Shown: piece by piece, positions 27,639-35,658 of the stretch
Layout: each line of letters opens with the position of its first letter
Position numbering within the stretch: position 1 is the stretch's first letter
Source: Miltoncostaea sp963703045
GTDB taxonomy: Bacteria; Actinomycetota; Thermoleophilia; Miltoncostaeales; Miltoncostaeaceae
Assembly (NCBI GenBank): GCA_963703045.1
Contig: OY969782.1
Coordinates: forward strand, 310,001-374,000
Direction: 5' to 3'
DNA: 64,000 bases
Position numbers and translations under genes: made by a program
The notes under the pieces: generated by a model
Database searches by the model: none
Told to the model about the DNA's origin: nothing
Seen by the model: only the letters and a program-made list of their open reading frames with translations

Positions 27639-28289
27639 CTACCACGCGTCCCAGCGCACGAACTCGTCGAGGCCCTTGCGCGGGCCCGGGGCGAAGTCGG
27701 TCCCGATCGTGTGCGCCAGGGGGATGAGCGCCATCTGCGAGTACTCGTCGTAGGGGATGCCGAGCACCTCGGCGGCCTCGCGCTCGTGGAACAGGTGGAT
27801 CGTCGTCCAGGCGGTGCCGAGGCCGCGGGCCCGGGCGGCGAGCATCAGGCTCCAGACCGCCGGCAGGGTCGACCCGAACGCCGAGGCCTGCACCACCTGG
27901 TCGCGGTCCTCGGTGCGCCCCGGATGGCAGGGGACGATGAGGACCGGCACCTCGGCGAGGTGCTCGGCGAGGTAGGCCGCCGAGCGGCCGATGCGGCGCT
28001 GCAGGTCGCGCCCGCCGGGGGTGGTCGTCGCCCCGGGGCGCCCGGCGGCGACGCCCTGCTCGACGTACTGGTCCCAGGCGCGCCGGTAGATCTCGCCGAG
28101 GGCCGCGCGGCGCTCGGCGTCGGTCACCACGACGAAGACGGCCCCCTGGCGGTTGCCCCCGCTCGGCGCCTGCTGGGCCATCTCGAGGCACTCCTCGATG
28201 AGGGTGCGGTCGACCGGGCGCGCGAGGTCGAGGCGGCGGCGGACGGTACGGGTGGTGGAGAGGAGCTCGTCGGGCGTCAGTTCGGGCAT
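27639..28289 (-). CDS. nitroreductase family protein (FMN)
   Basis: The 216-residue protein has the FMN-binding start LSTTRTVRRRLD (about 10-21), the APSGGNRQ loop (about 41-48), VWSLMLAARARGLGTAWTT (about 145-163) and a late IPLAHTIG strand. These are hallmarks of the nitroreductase/BluB superfamily; the AP(S)GGN motif is shared with actinobacterial nitroreductases. It likely reduces nitro or quinone compounds with NAD(P)H as a dimer. It is a single gene facing uvrB and separated by about 100 bases from ftsH. Confidence 0.9.
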   Translation of the reverse strand: MPELTPDELLSTTRTVRRRLDLARPVDRTLIEECLEMAQQAPSGGNRQGAVFVVVTDAERRAALGEIYRRAWDQYVEQGVAAGRPGATTTPGGRDLQRRIGRSAAYLAEHLAEVPVLIVPCHPGRTEDRDQVVQASAFGSTLPAVWSLMLAARARGLGTAWTTIHLFHEREAAEVLGIPYDEYSQMALIPLAHTIGTDFAPGPRKGLDEFVRWDAW

Positions 28290-28393
28290 GGGGGGATCCT
28301 CTCACCCCGCGGAGCGGAGAGGCCCCCTCGCTGCGCCCGGCGGCACCGGCACCCCGCCCGGGCACGCGACGGCGCGCCGGGCGAGGGCGTGGA

Positions 28394-30715
28394 TCAGGCC
28401 AGGCCGGCGCCCTTGCGGCGGCGGCGGCGCACCCCGACGCGCGGCAGCGCGATGGCGTAGACCGTGGCGGCCGCCGCCTCGATGCCGGTGCGCACACGGG
28501 GCCGGCGCGGCGGGTCGCCGGCGGCCGCGCGGCCACGGCGCCGACGCCCCTCGACGGGCGCATCCGCGTCCGACACCGGCTCGGCGACGGGGATGGGGTG
28601 CGCCGCCACGGGCACCGTCCCGGGCTCGCGGGAGCCCGGCAGCGCGTCGGCGCGGGCGGGCAGGCGCCGGCCACCGCCGCGGATGCCGGCGAGCACCTCG
28701 TCGATCTCGGCGCGGTCGACCTGCTCGCGCTCGAGCAGGACCCCGGCCAGCGCGTCGAGCTCCGCGCGGTGGTCGCTCAGCAGCGCGACCGCGTCGGAGT
28801 AGGCCGCGTCGATCATGCGGCCGACCTCCTCGTCGATCGCCCGCCGGGTCTCGCCCGAGCGGGGGATCTGGTGCGCGCCGGAGGCCATGACGATCTGGCC
28901 CACCCGCGGCGAGAAGCCGAGCCGCTCGACGGCCTCGTGGGCCATGCGGTTGACCTGCTCGAGGTCGTTGGCGGCGCCGGACGAGATGACGCCGAAACCG
29001 ATCTGCTCCGCCGCGCGACCGGCCATCGCCACGACCATCTTCTCGTGCAGGTGCTGCTGCGAGGTCAGGATGCGGTCCTGGTTGCCGTACAGCGCGAGGC
29101 CGCCGGCGTCGCCGCGGGCGAGGATCGTGACCTTCTGGGCCTTCTGGTGGGTCGGGCAGAGCTCCGCCGCGAGCGCGTGGCCGGCCTCGTGGAAGGCGAT
29201 CACCTCGAGCTCGCCCTCGCCGATGCGGCGGTCGGCCTTCTGCGGCCCGGCGACGGCGCGCAGCATGCCCTCGTCGAGGTCCTCCGGCAGGATCGTGACC
29301 CGGCCGGCGCGGGCGGCCATGATGGCGGCCTCGTTGACCATGTTGGAGAGGTCGGCCCCGGCGAAGCCGGCCGTGACCCGCGCCAGCGACGCGAGGGCCT
29401 CGGGCTCGGCGATCGGCATGCGGCGCGAGTGCAGCCTGAGGATGGCGAGGCGCCCGCCCTCGGCCGGCAGCCCGACCTGCACGCGCCGGTCGAAGCGCCC
29501 GGGGCGCAGCAGCGCCGCGTCGAGCATGTCGAGGCGGTTCGTGGCCGCGATGACCACGACCCGGTCGCGGTCGCCGAAGCCGTCGAGCTCGACCAGGAGC
29601 TGGTTGAGGGTGCCCTCGCGCTCGGAGTCGCCGCCCGACATGCCCCCGCCGCGCGCGCGGCCGATGGCGTCGATCTCGTCGAAGAAGATGATCGCGCCCT
29701 TCTCGTCCTTGCGCGCCATGGCGAACAGGTCGCGCACGCGGGACGCGCCGACGCCGACGAACGTGTCGACGAAGTCGGACCCCGAGAGGGCGAAGAAGGG
29801 GACGCCGGCCTCGCCGGCGACGGCCTTGGCGAGCAGCGTCTTGCCGGTCCCGGGGGGCCCGTGCAGGATGACGCCGCGGGGCATGCGGGCGCCGACGGCG
29901 CTGAACCGCTCCGGCTCGCGCAGGAAGGTGACGACCTCGTTCAGCTCCTCGACGGCCTCGTCGCAGCCGGCGACGTCGCCGAAGCGGACCGACGGCGGCT
30001 CGACCTGGGCGTTCTTGCGGATCTTGCCGTGCCCGGCGGCGCCCCCGCGGCCGTTGGCGCCACGCCCGTTGGGGTTGCGGCCCCGGATGAGCATCATCCC
30101 GCCGATCACGAAGACCGCGAGCAGCGCCACGCCGAGCGGGATCATCAGGTACCTCATCAGCGCGCCCATGCCCGAGCCGGACTCCGTCGGGACGGCGGCC
30201 GGGCCGAGCACCGCGATGCCGTCACCGCGCAGGTGCGACGCCAGGTCGAACGCGCCCGGGGGCGCGTCCCGGGCGTCGCGGGAGGCGGCCGGCGTGCCGG
30301 CGGCCTGGGCGTAGTCGCGCCCGGCCCTCGGGCGCGGGATCTGCGCCGCGATCACGCGTCCCTCGCGATCGATGGCCGCGACCCAGTAGCTCGACGTGTC
30401 CACCACCGCCGCGTTCAGGTTGCGCGCGTCGGCGGCACCCAGCAGCTGTGCGTAGGGCACGACGGCCGGCGCCTCGACGCCGCCGAGCGGCTCGATCACG
30501 CTCGGGGGCACCTGCACGGGGTCGGCGGCGGCCGCGGGGCCCACGAGGGCGACGAGCGCCACGAGGGCGAGGGCGGCTGTCACGAGCGCGCGGCGGAGGG
30601 ACGGGGGGCCCGGCGGGCCCGGGGGCTGTCGGAGCACCGGCAGGTTCCTTGGGGTCGGCGTCGGCGGCTGTGTCCGGGACGGGTCGTTGCCGACGGGCTC
30701 TGCGTGCCCGCCCAT
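28394..30715 (-). CDS. ftsH: ATP-dependent zinc metalloprotease FtsH
   Basis: This roughly 773-residue membrane AAA protease degrades misfolded membrane and regulatory proteins. It has two membrane helices (ALVTAALALVALVALVG and LGVALLAVFVIGGMMLI) flanking a periplasmic domain. The AAA module shows Walker A GPPGTGKT, Walker B IIFFDEIDAIG, the pore loop FVGVGASRVRDLF, and the SRH RPGRFDRR. The protease site HEAGH and third zinc ligand Asp in NDLEQV are intact. The basic N-terminal and C-terminal extensions (Arg-rich, Pro-rich) are longer than in E. coli. The ATG at 30715 is chosen because earlier in-frame starts only add low-complexity sequence toward the uvrA promoter. Confidence 0.95.
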   Translation of the reverse strand: MGGHAEPVGNDPSRTQPPTPTPRNLPVLRQPPGPPGPPSLRRALVTAALALVALVALVGPAAAADPVQVPPSVIEPLGGVEAPAVVPYAQLLGAADARNLNAAVVDTSSYWVAAIDREGRVIAAQIPRPRAGRDYAQAAGTPAASRDARDAPPGAFDLASHLRGDGIAVLGPAAVPTESGSGMGALMRYLMIPLGVALLAVFVIGGMMLIRGRNPNGRGANGRGGAAGHGKIRKNAQVEPPSVRFGDVAGCDEAVEELNEVVTFLREPERFSAVGARMPRGVILHGPPGTGKTLLAKAVAGEAGVPFFALSGSDFVDTFVGVGASRVRDLFAMARKDEKGAIIFFDEIDAIGRARGGGMSGGDSEREGTLNQLLVELDGFGDRDRVVVIAATNRLDMLDAALLRPGRFDRRVQVGLPAEGGRLAILRLHSRRMPIAEPEALASLARVTAGFAGADLSNMVNEAAIMAARAGRVTILPEDLDEGMLRAVAGPQKADRRIGEGELEVIAFHEAGHALAAELCPTHQKAQKVTILARGDAGGLALYGNQDRILTSQQHLHEKMVVAMAGRAAEQIGFGVISSGAANDLEQVNRMAHEAVERLGFSPRVGQIVMASGAHQIPRSGETRRAIDEEVGRMIDAAYSDAVALLSDHRAELDALAGVLLEREQVDRAEIDEVLAGIRGGGRRLPARADALPGSREPGTVPVAAHPIPVAEPVSDADAPVEGRRRRGRAAAGDPPRRPRVRTGIEAAAATVYAIALPRVGVRRRRRKGAGLA

Positions 30716-30896
30716 CGGCGGAGGATCGGGCGGTCTGTAGGGCCGAGGCCGCCGACCCCTGAGCAGGGGTGATAGCACCGCGGCAACGGTAAGCCGAGGG
30801 GGTCGGACGGCGTATGTCCCCAGGGCCAACCGACCACGCGGGCGTTGGGCCCCGACGTCCACCGGACGGCCACGGCGGGGGCGCCGGTCGCCGCAC

Positions 30897-30902
30897 TAGA
30901 CT
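30897..30902 (+). promoter_or_regulatory. TANNNT -10 box of uvrA (leaderless)
   Basis: TAGACT ends 6 bases before the uvrA ATG at 30909. Confidence 0.6.
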
Positions 30903-30908
30903 CTCCGG

Positions 30909-33788
30909 ATGCCCCCGCGCCGCCCCGTACCCGCCAACGTCATCCGGGTGATGGGCGCCCGCGAGCACAACCTGCGCGACGTGTCGGTCGACATCCCGCG
31001 CGACGACCTGGTCGTCATCACGGGCCTGTCGGGCAGCGGCAAGTCGAGCCTCGCCTTCGACACGCTCTACGCCGAGGGCCAGCGCCGCTACGTCGAGAGC
31101 CTCTCGGCCTACGCGCGGCAGTTCCTCGGGCAGATGGACAAGCCCGACGTCGATCACATCGAGGGCCTGTCCCCGGCGATCTCGATCGACCAGAAGACGA
31201 CCAGCCGCAACCCGCGCTCGACGGTGGCGACCGTCACCGAGATCTACGACTACATGCGCCTGCTCTACGCCCGCGTCGGCGAGCCCCACTGCCCGATCTG
31301 CGGCCGGCCGATCACCGGGCAGACCGTCGAGCAGATCGCCGACCACGTGCTCGCGCTCGCGGAGGGCACGCGGTTCATGGTGCTCGCGCCGCTGGTGCGC
31401 GGGCGCAAGGGGGAGCACCGCGACCTGCTCGAGCACATCCGTGGCGAGGGCTTCTCGCGGGTGATGGTCGACGGCGCCCTGTACGGCATCGACGAGGTCC
31501 CGGCCCTCGACAAGAAGTTCAACCACACCATCGAGGTGGTGGTCAACCGTCTCGTGATGCGCGACGACCTGCGCCGTCGCCTGACCGACAGCCTCGAGAC
31601 GGCGACCGGCCTCACCGACGGCCTCGTGCGCATCGAGGAGGTGCGCCGCGACGACGCGCCGCCCGGCTCGTGGACCTATTCCGAGCGCTTCGCCTGCCCC
31701 GAGCACGGCGCCTCGCTGCCCGAGCTCGCGCCGCGCACCTTCTCGTTCAACTCCCCCCACGGCGCGTGCCCCACGTGCACGGGGCTGGGGTTCCGCCCCG
31801 AGGTCGACCCGCAGCTCGTCATCGACCCCGAGCGCAGCCTCTCCGGCGGAGCGGTGCTGCCCTGGACCGACCGCACCACCGACTACTACGACCTCATGCT
31901 CGACGCGGTCTCCGAGCAGCACGGCATCGACCTGGACACCCCCTGGCGGGCGCTGCCCGAGAAGCAGCGGACGCTCATCCTCGAGGGCCCGCGCCGGCGC
32001 GAGCGGGTGTTCCTCGGCTCCCGGCGCAAGGGCGGCAGCTGGGGCTGGTTCGAGGGCGTCCTGCCGCAGCTGCGGCGCCAGCACACCACCTCGATGTCGC
32101 AGGCCGTGCGCGACGGCGCCGAGCAGTTCATGTCGCTGCGCCCCTGCCCGGCGTGCGGGGGCGCGCGCCTCAAGCCCGAGGCGCTCGCGGTGACCGTGGC
32201 CGGGCGCAGCATCCACGACCTCACGCTCCTGTCGGTCGCCGACTCGCTGGCGTTCTTCTCCGGCCTCGAGCTGGGCACGACCCAGGCCTTCATCGGCGCC
32301 CGCATCATCCAGGAGATCACCGAGCGGCTGCGCTTCCTCGACGACGTGGGCGTCGGGTACCTCACGCTGGCGCGCGCGGCCGGCTCGCTGTCGGGCGGCG
32401 AGGCCCAGCGGATACGGCTCGCGACGCAGATCGGGTCGGGGCTCGTGGGCGTGCTCTACATCCTCGACGAGCCGTCGATCGGCCTGCACCAGCGCGACAA
32501 CCGCAAGCTGATCGCGACGCTCGAGCGCCTGCGCGACCAGGGCAACACCGTGCTGGTGGTCGAGCACGACGAGGACATGATCCGGAGCGCCGGTCACGTC
32601 ATCGACATGGGACCGGGCGCCGGGCAGCACGGCGGGCGGGTCGTGGCCGAGGGCTCGGTCGCCGACCTCGAGGCCGAGCCCTCGTCGGTCACGGGGGCGT
32701 TCCTCTCGGGCCGGCGCGGCGTGGTCGTGCCGGAGGTGCGGCGCGAGCCGCGCGGGTGGGTCACCGTGCGGGGCGCGCGCGAGAACAACCTGCGCGGCAT
32801 CGACGCGGGCTTCCCGGTGGGGGCGCTCACCTGCGTCACCGGCGTCTCGGGGTCGGGCAAGAGCACCCTCGTCAACGAGGTGCTGCTCAAGGCCCTCGCC
32901 GGCCGCCTCGGCCGGCGGCCCCGGCGCCCCGGCGCGCACGACGCGATCGAGGGCCTCGATCACATCGACAAGGTGATCGACATCGACCAGTCGCCCATCG
33001 GCCGCACGCCGCGCAGCAACCCGGCCACCTACACCGGCCTGTTCGACCACATCCGGCAGCTCTTCTCCCGCACCCAGGAGGCCCGCTCCCGGGGGTACGG
33101 GCCGGGCCGCTTCAGCTTCAACGTGAAGGGCGGCCGCTGCGAGGCCTGCAAGGGCGACGGCACGATCACGATCGAGATGCACTTCCTGCCCGACGTGTAC
33201 GTGCCGTGCGAGGTCTGCGGCGGCAAGCGCTACAACCGCGAGACGCTCGCCGTGCACTACGGCGGCCGCACGATCCACGAGGTGCTCGAGCTGAGCGTGG
33301 AGGAGGCCGTCGACGTGTTCTCGGCGGTGCCCAAGATCCACCGCCGGCTGCAGACGCTGCACGACGTGGGCCTGGGCTACGTGCGACTCGGGCAGCCGGC
33401 CACGACCCTCTCCGGCGGCGAGGCCCAGCGCGTCAAGCTCGCGACCGAGCTCTCGAAGGTCGCCACCGGGCGTACGCTCTACGTGCTCGACGAACCGACG
33501 ACGGGCCTGCACTTCGCCGACATCGAGAAGCTCCTCGAGGTGCTGCAACGGCTGGTCGACCAGGGGAACACGGTGGTCGTGATCGAGCACAACCTCGACG
33601 TCATCAAGTGCGCGGACCACGTCATCGACCTCGGACCCGAGGGCGGCTCGGGCGGGGGCGCGCTGATCGCCGTGGGCACGCCCGAGGAGATCGCGGCCGC
33701 GCCGGGCTCCCACACCGGCGAGTACCTGCGCCCGATCCTCATGGCCGCGCCCACCGGCGACGCGCTCGTCGGAGCGGGGGGCCGATGA
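30909..33788 (+). CDS. uvrA: excinuclease ABC subunit A
   Basis: The 959-residue damage-sensing ATPase has two ABC modules. The first has Walker A GLSGSGKSSL (39-48), a CxxC zinc site HCPICGRP, and signature LSGGEAQRIRLATQIG. The second has GVSGSGKSTL (about 644-653), the zinc module CEACKGDG and CEVCGGKRYN, and LSGGEAQRVKLATEL with VLDEPTTGLHFADIEKLL. UvrA-specific YVESLSAYARQFLGQMDKPD is present. A leaderless promoter precedes the gene; I see no clear LexA palindrome there. The final ATGA overlaps the start of a GST-family gene. Confidence 0.98.
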   Translation: MPPRRPVPANVIRVMGAREHNLRDVSVDIPRDDLVVITGLSGSGKSSLAFDTLYAEGQRRYVESLSAYARQFLGQMDKPDVDHIEGLSPAISIDQKTTSRNPRSTVATVTEIYDYMRLLYARVGEPHCPICGRPITGQTVEQIADHVLALAEGTRFMVLAPLVRGRKGEHRDLLEHIRGEGFSRVMVDGALYGIDEVPALDKKFNHTIEVVVNRLVMRDDLRRRLTDSLETATGLTDGLVRIEEVRRDDAPPGSWTYSERFACPEHGASLPELAPRTFSFNSPHGACPTCTGLGFRPEVDPQLVIDPERSLSGGAVLPWTDRTTDYYDLMLDAVSEQHGIDLDTPWRALPEKQRTLILEGPRRRERVFLGSRRKGGSWGWFEGVLPQLRRQHTTSMSQAVRDGAEQFMSLRPCPACGGARLKPEALAVTVAGRSIHDLTLLSVADSLAFFSGLELGTTQAFIGARIIQEITERLRFLDDVGVGYLTLARAAGSLSGGEAQRIRLATQIGSGLVGVLYILDEPSIGLHQRDNRKLIATLERLRDQGNTVLVVEHDEDMIRSAGHVIDMGPGAGQHGGRVVAEGSVADLEAEPSSVTGAFLSGRRGVVVPEVRREPRGWVTVRGARENNLRGIDAGFPVGALTCVTGVSGSGKSTLVNEVLLKALAGRLGRRPRRPGAHDAIEGLDHIDKVIDIDQSPIGRTPRSNPATYTGLFDHIRQLFSRTQEARSRGYGPGRFSFNVKGGRCEACKGDGTITIEMHFLPDVYVPCEVCGGKRYNRETLAVHYGGRTIHEVLELSVEEAVDVFSAVPKIHRRLQTLHDVGLGYVRLGQPATTLSGGEAQRVKLATELSKVATGRTLYVLDEPTTGLHFADIEKLLEVLQRLVDQGNTVVVIEHNLDVIKCADHVIDLGPEGGSGGGALIAVGTPEEIAAAPGSHTGEYLRPILMAAPTGDALVGAGGR

Positions 33789-34735
33789 GCACGTCGTCGG
33801 CGCGCGAGCGCGCCCAGTTCGGGGCCGAGACCGACGACGGCGGGCGTTTCGTGCGCCAGGAGAGCCGGTTCCGCGACTGGGTCACCGCCGACGGGACGAC
33901 CGGTTTCCCCGCCGCGCCCGGCCGCTACCACCTGTACGTCTCGCTGGCCTGCCCCTGGGCGCACCGGGCGATCATCGTGCGCCGCCTCAAGCGCCTCGAG
34001 GACGTCGTGACGATGTCGGTCGTCGACCCGGTGCGCGACGACCGCGGATGGGCGTTCCGACCCGGGGACGGGCACGGGCCCGATCCGGTCAACGGCTTCC
34101 GGTTCCTGTCGCAGGCGTACGCCGCGACGGACCCCCGGTTCTCGGGGCGCATCACCGTGCCCGTGCTGTGGGACCGAGAGACCCACCGCGTCGTCAACAA
34201 CGAGTCGGCGGACGTCATCCGGATCCTCAACACGGCCTTCGACGAGTGGGGCGACGCGGCGCTCGACCTCTACCCGCCGGAGCTGCGGGACGAGATCGAC
34301 GCCGTCAACGACGTCGTCTACCGCGACGTGAACAACGGCGTGTACCGGGCGGGCTTCGCGACGACCCAGGGGGCGTACGAGGAGGCCTTCGACGCGCTCT
34401 TCGCCACGCTGGCCGACCTCGACGCGCGGCTCGGCGATCGGCGGTTCCTGGTCGGCGACCGCCCGACCGAGGCCGACTGGCGCCTCTTCACCACCCTCGT
34501 GCGCTTCGACGCCGTCTACGCGCTGCACTTCAAGTGCAACCTGCGCCGGATCTCCGACCACGTCAACCTCGGGCCGTACCTGCGCGATCTGTACCAGCAG
34601 CCGGGTGTGGCGGAGACGGTCGACTTCGATCACATCAAGCGCCACTACTACGTCACGCACGACTCCATCAACCCGACCGGCATCGTCCCCAAGGGGCCCG
34701 AGCTCGACCTGACCCGCCCGCACCTCCGCGGCTGA
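33785..34735 (+). CDS. glutathionyl- (or mycothiolyl-) hydroquinone reductase, Xi-class GST
   Basis: The 316-residue protein has the Xi-class landmarks. The CPWAH active site (Cys in YVSLACPWAHRAII, about 53-66) is followed by the DPVRDDRGWAF block, VPVLWDRETHRVVNNESADVIRIL (start of domain 2), and a C-terminal helix with YYVTHDSINPTGIVPKGP. These enzymes reduce thiol-hydroquinone adducts. In actinobacteria that use mycothiol the cofactor may differ (inference). The ATG at 33785 overlaps the uvrA stop, so it is cotranslated with uvrA, an unusual pairing. Confidence 0.92.
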   Translation: MSTSSARERAQFGAETDDGGRFVRQESRFRDWVTADGTTGFPAAPGRYHLYVSLACPWAHRAIIVRRLKRLEDVVTMSVVDPVRDDRGWAFRPGDGHGPDPVNGFRFLSQAYAATDPRFSGRITVPVLWDRETHRVVNNESADVIRILNTAFDEWGDAALDLYPPELRDEIDAVNDVVYRDVNNGVYRAGFATTQGAYEEAFDALFATLADLDARLGDRRFLVGDRPTEADWRLFTTLVRFDAVYALHFKCNLRRISDHVNLGPYLRDLYQQPGVAETVDFDHIKRHYYVTHDSINPTGIVPKGPELDLTRPHLRG

Positions 34736-34744
34736 GCCGCCGTC

Positions 34745-35569
34745 GTGCTCGCGCTGGCGCTCGGCCTGGTGTCGAGCCTGTCCTGGGGCGTCGCCGACTT
34801 CCTCGGGGGCGTGGCGAGCCGGCGCGCCGCGGCGCTGGTGGTGGTCGCCGTCTCGCAGGGCGCCGGGCTCGCGCTCGCGCTCGTCGCCCTCGCGGTGGTG
34901 CGGCCCGACCCGCCGAGCGGCCGGGACCTGGTGCTGGGCGTCCTCGCCGGCATCACCGGCGGTGTCGGGCTGGTCGCCTTCTACCGCGCCATGGCGGTCG
35001 GCAGCATCAGCATCGTCGCGCCGTTCGGCGCGTTGGGGGCGATCGTGCCCCTGGCGGCCGATGTCATCGCCGGGCGCTCTCCGAGCGCCCTCGCGATGGC
35101 CGGGATGCTCGTGGCGCTGGCCGGGGCGAGCCTGGCCGCGCGGGCGCCCGGGCCGGGGTCGCGCCGTGGCGTGGGTCTCGCGCTCGTCGCCGCGGCGGGC
35201 TTCGGCGGCTTCTTCGTGCTGCTCGGCGAGGCGGCGTCCGAGAGCGCCCTGTGGGGGCTCACGTCGGCGCGCCTCGGCTCGGTGCCCCTGGCGCTCGTGG
35301 CGCTCGCCGTCGTCGGGGCGGGGAAGGCCCTGGGACGGGGCACGCTCGTGCCGGTGTGCCTGGCCGGGATGCTCGACGCGAGCGCCAACCTGCTGTTCGC
35401 GCTCGGCAGCCAGCGCGGGCTCGTGAGCATCGTCGCCGTGCTCGGCTCGCTCTACCCGATCGTCACGGTCGCTCTCGCGAGCGCCGTCCTCCACGAGCGC
35501 CTGAGCCGCCTCCAGGCGGCCGGCGGCGCGCTGGCCCTCGGCGGCGTGGTGATGATCGCGCTCGGCTGA
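34745..35569 (+). CDS. EamA/DMT-superfamily transporter
   Basis: This 274-residue protein has about ten hydrophobic segments arranged as two five-helix halves, each an EamA repeat. The first half includes SSLSWGVADFLGGVASRR and ends near GMLVALAGASLAAR. The second half ends LGSLYPIVTVALASAVLHERLSRLQAAGG, the typical EamA terminus (E in HERL). Such proteins export metabolites or drugs. The substrate is unknown. The GTG at 34745 lies 9 bases after the preceding stop. Confidence 0.9.
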   Translation: MLALALGLVSSLSWGVADFLGGVASRRAAALVVVAVSQGAGLALALVALAVVRPDPPSGRDLVLGVLAGITGGVGLVAFYRAMAVGSISIVAPFGALGAIVPLAADVIAGRSPSALAMAGMLVALAGASLAARAPGPGSRRGVGLALVAAAGFGGFFVLLGEAASESALWGLTSARLGSVPLALVALAVVGAGKALGRGTLVPVCLAGMLDASANLLFALGSQRGLVSIVAVLGSLYPIVTVALASAVLHERLSRLQAAGGALALGGVVMIALG

Positions 35570-35610
35570 CGGGGGACGGCCGACCCCCGGGCGGGTCGCC
35601 GGGGCTCGGC

Positions 35611-35616
35611 TAGGGT
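35611..35616 (+). promoter_or_regulatory. -10 box TAGGGT of UPF0182 gene
   Basis: TAGGGT lies 42 bases before the GTG at 35659, with a GAGAGGAG ribosome-binding site between them (35641-35648). Confidence 0.5.
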
Positions 35617-35658
35617 GGATGGGGGGCGGTTGCGCCTCATGAGAGAGGAGCACCCGCA

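Noticed and set aside
30716..30908. LexA (SOS) box between ftsH and uvrA
   Set aside because: No CGAAC-N4-GTTCG palindrome is visible there or before uvrB.
30222..33713. Long minus-strand frame opposite uvrA
   Set aside because: It mirrors uvrA codons and gives His/Arg/Val-rich low-complexity protein with no domain; a shadow of third-position GC bias.
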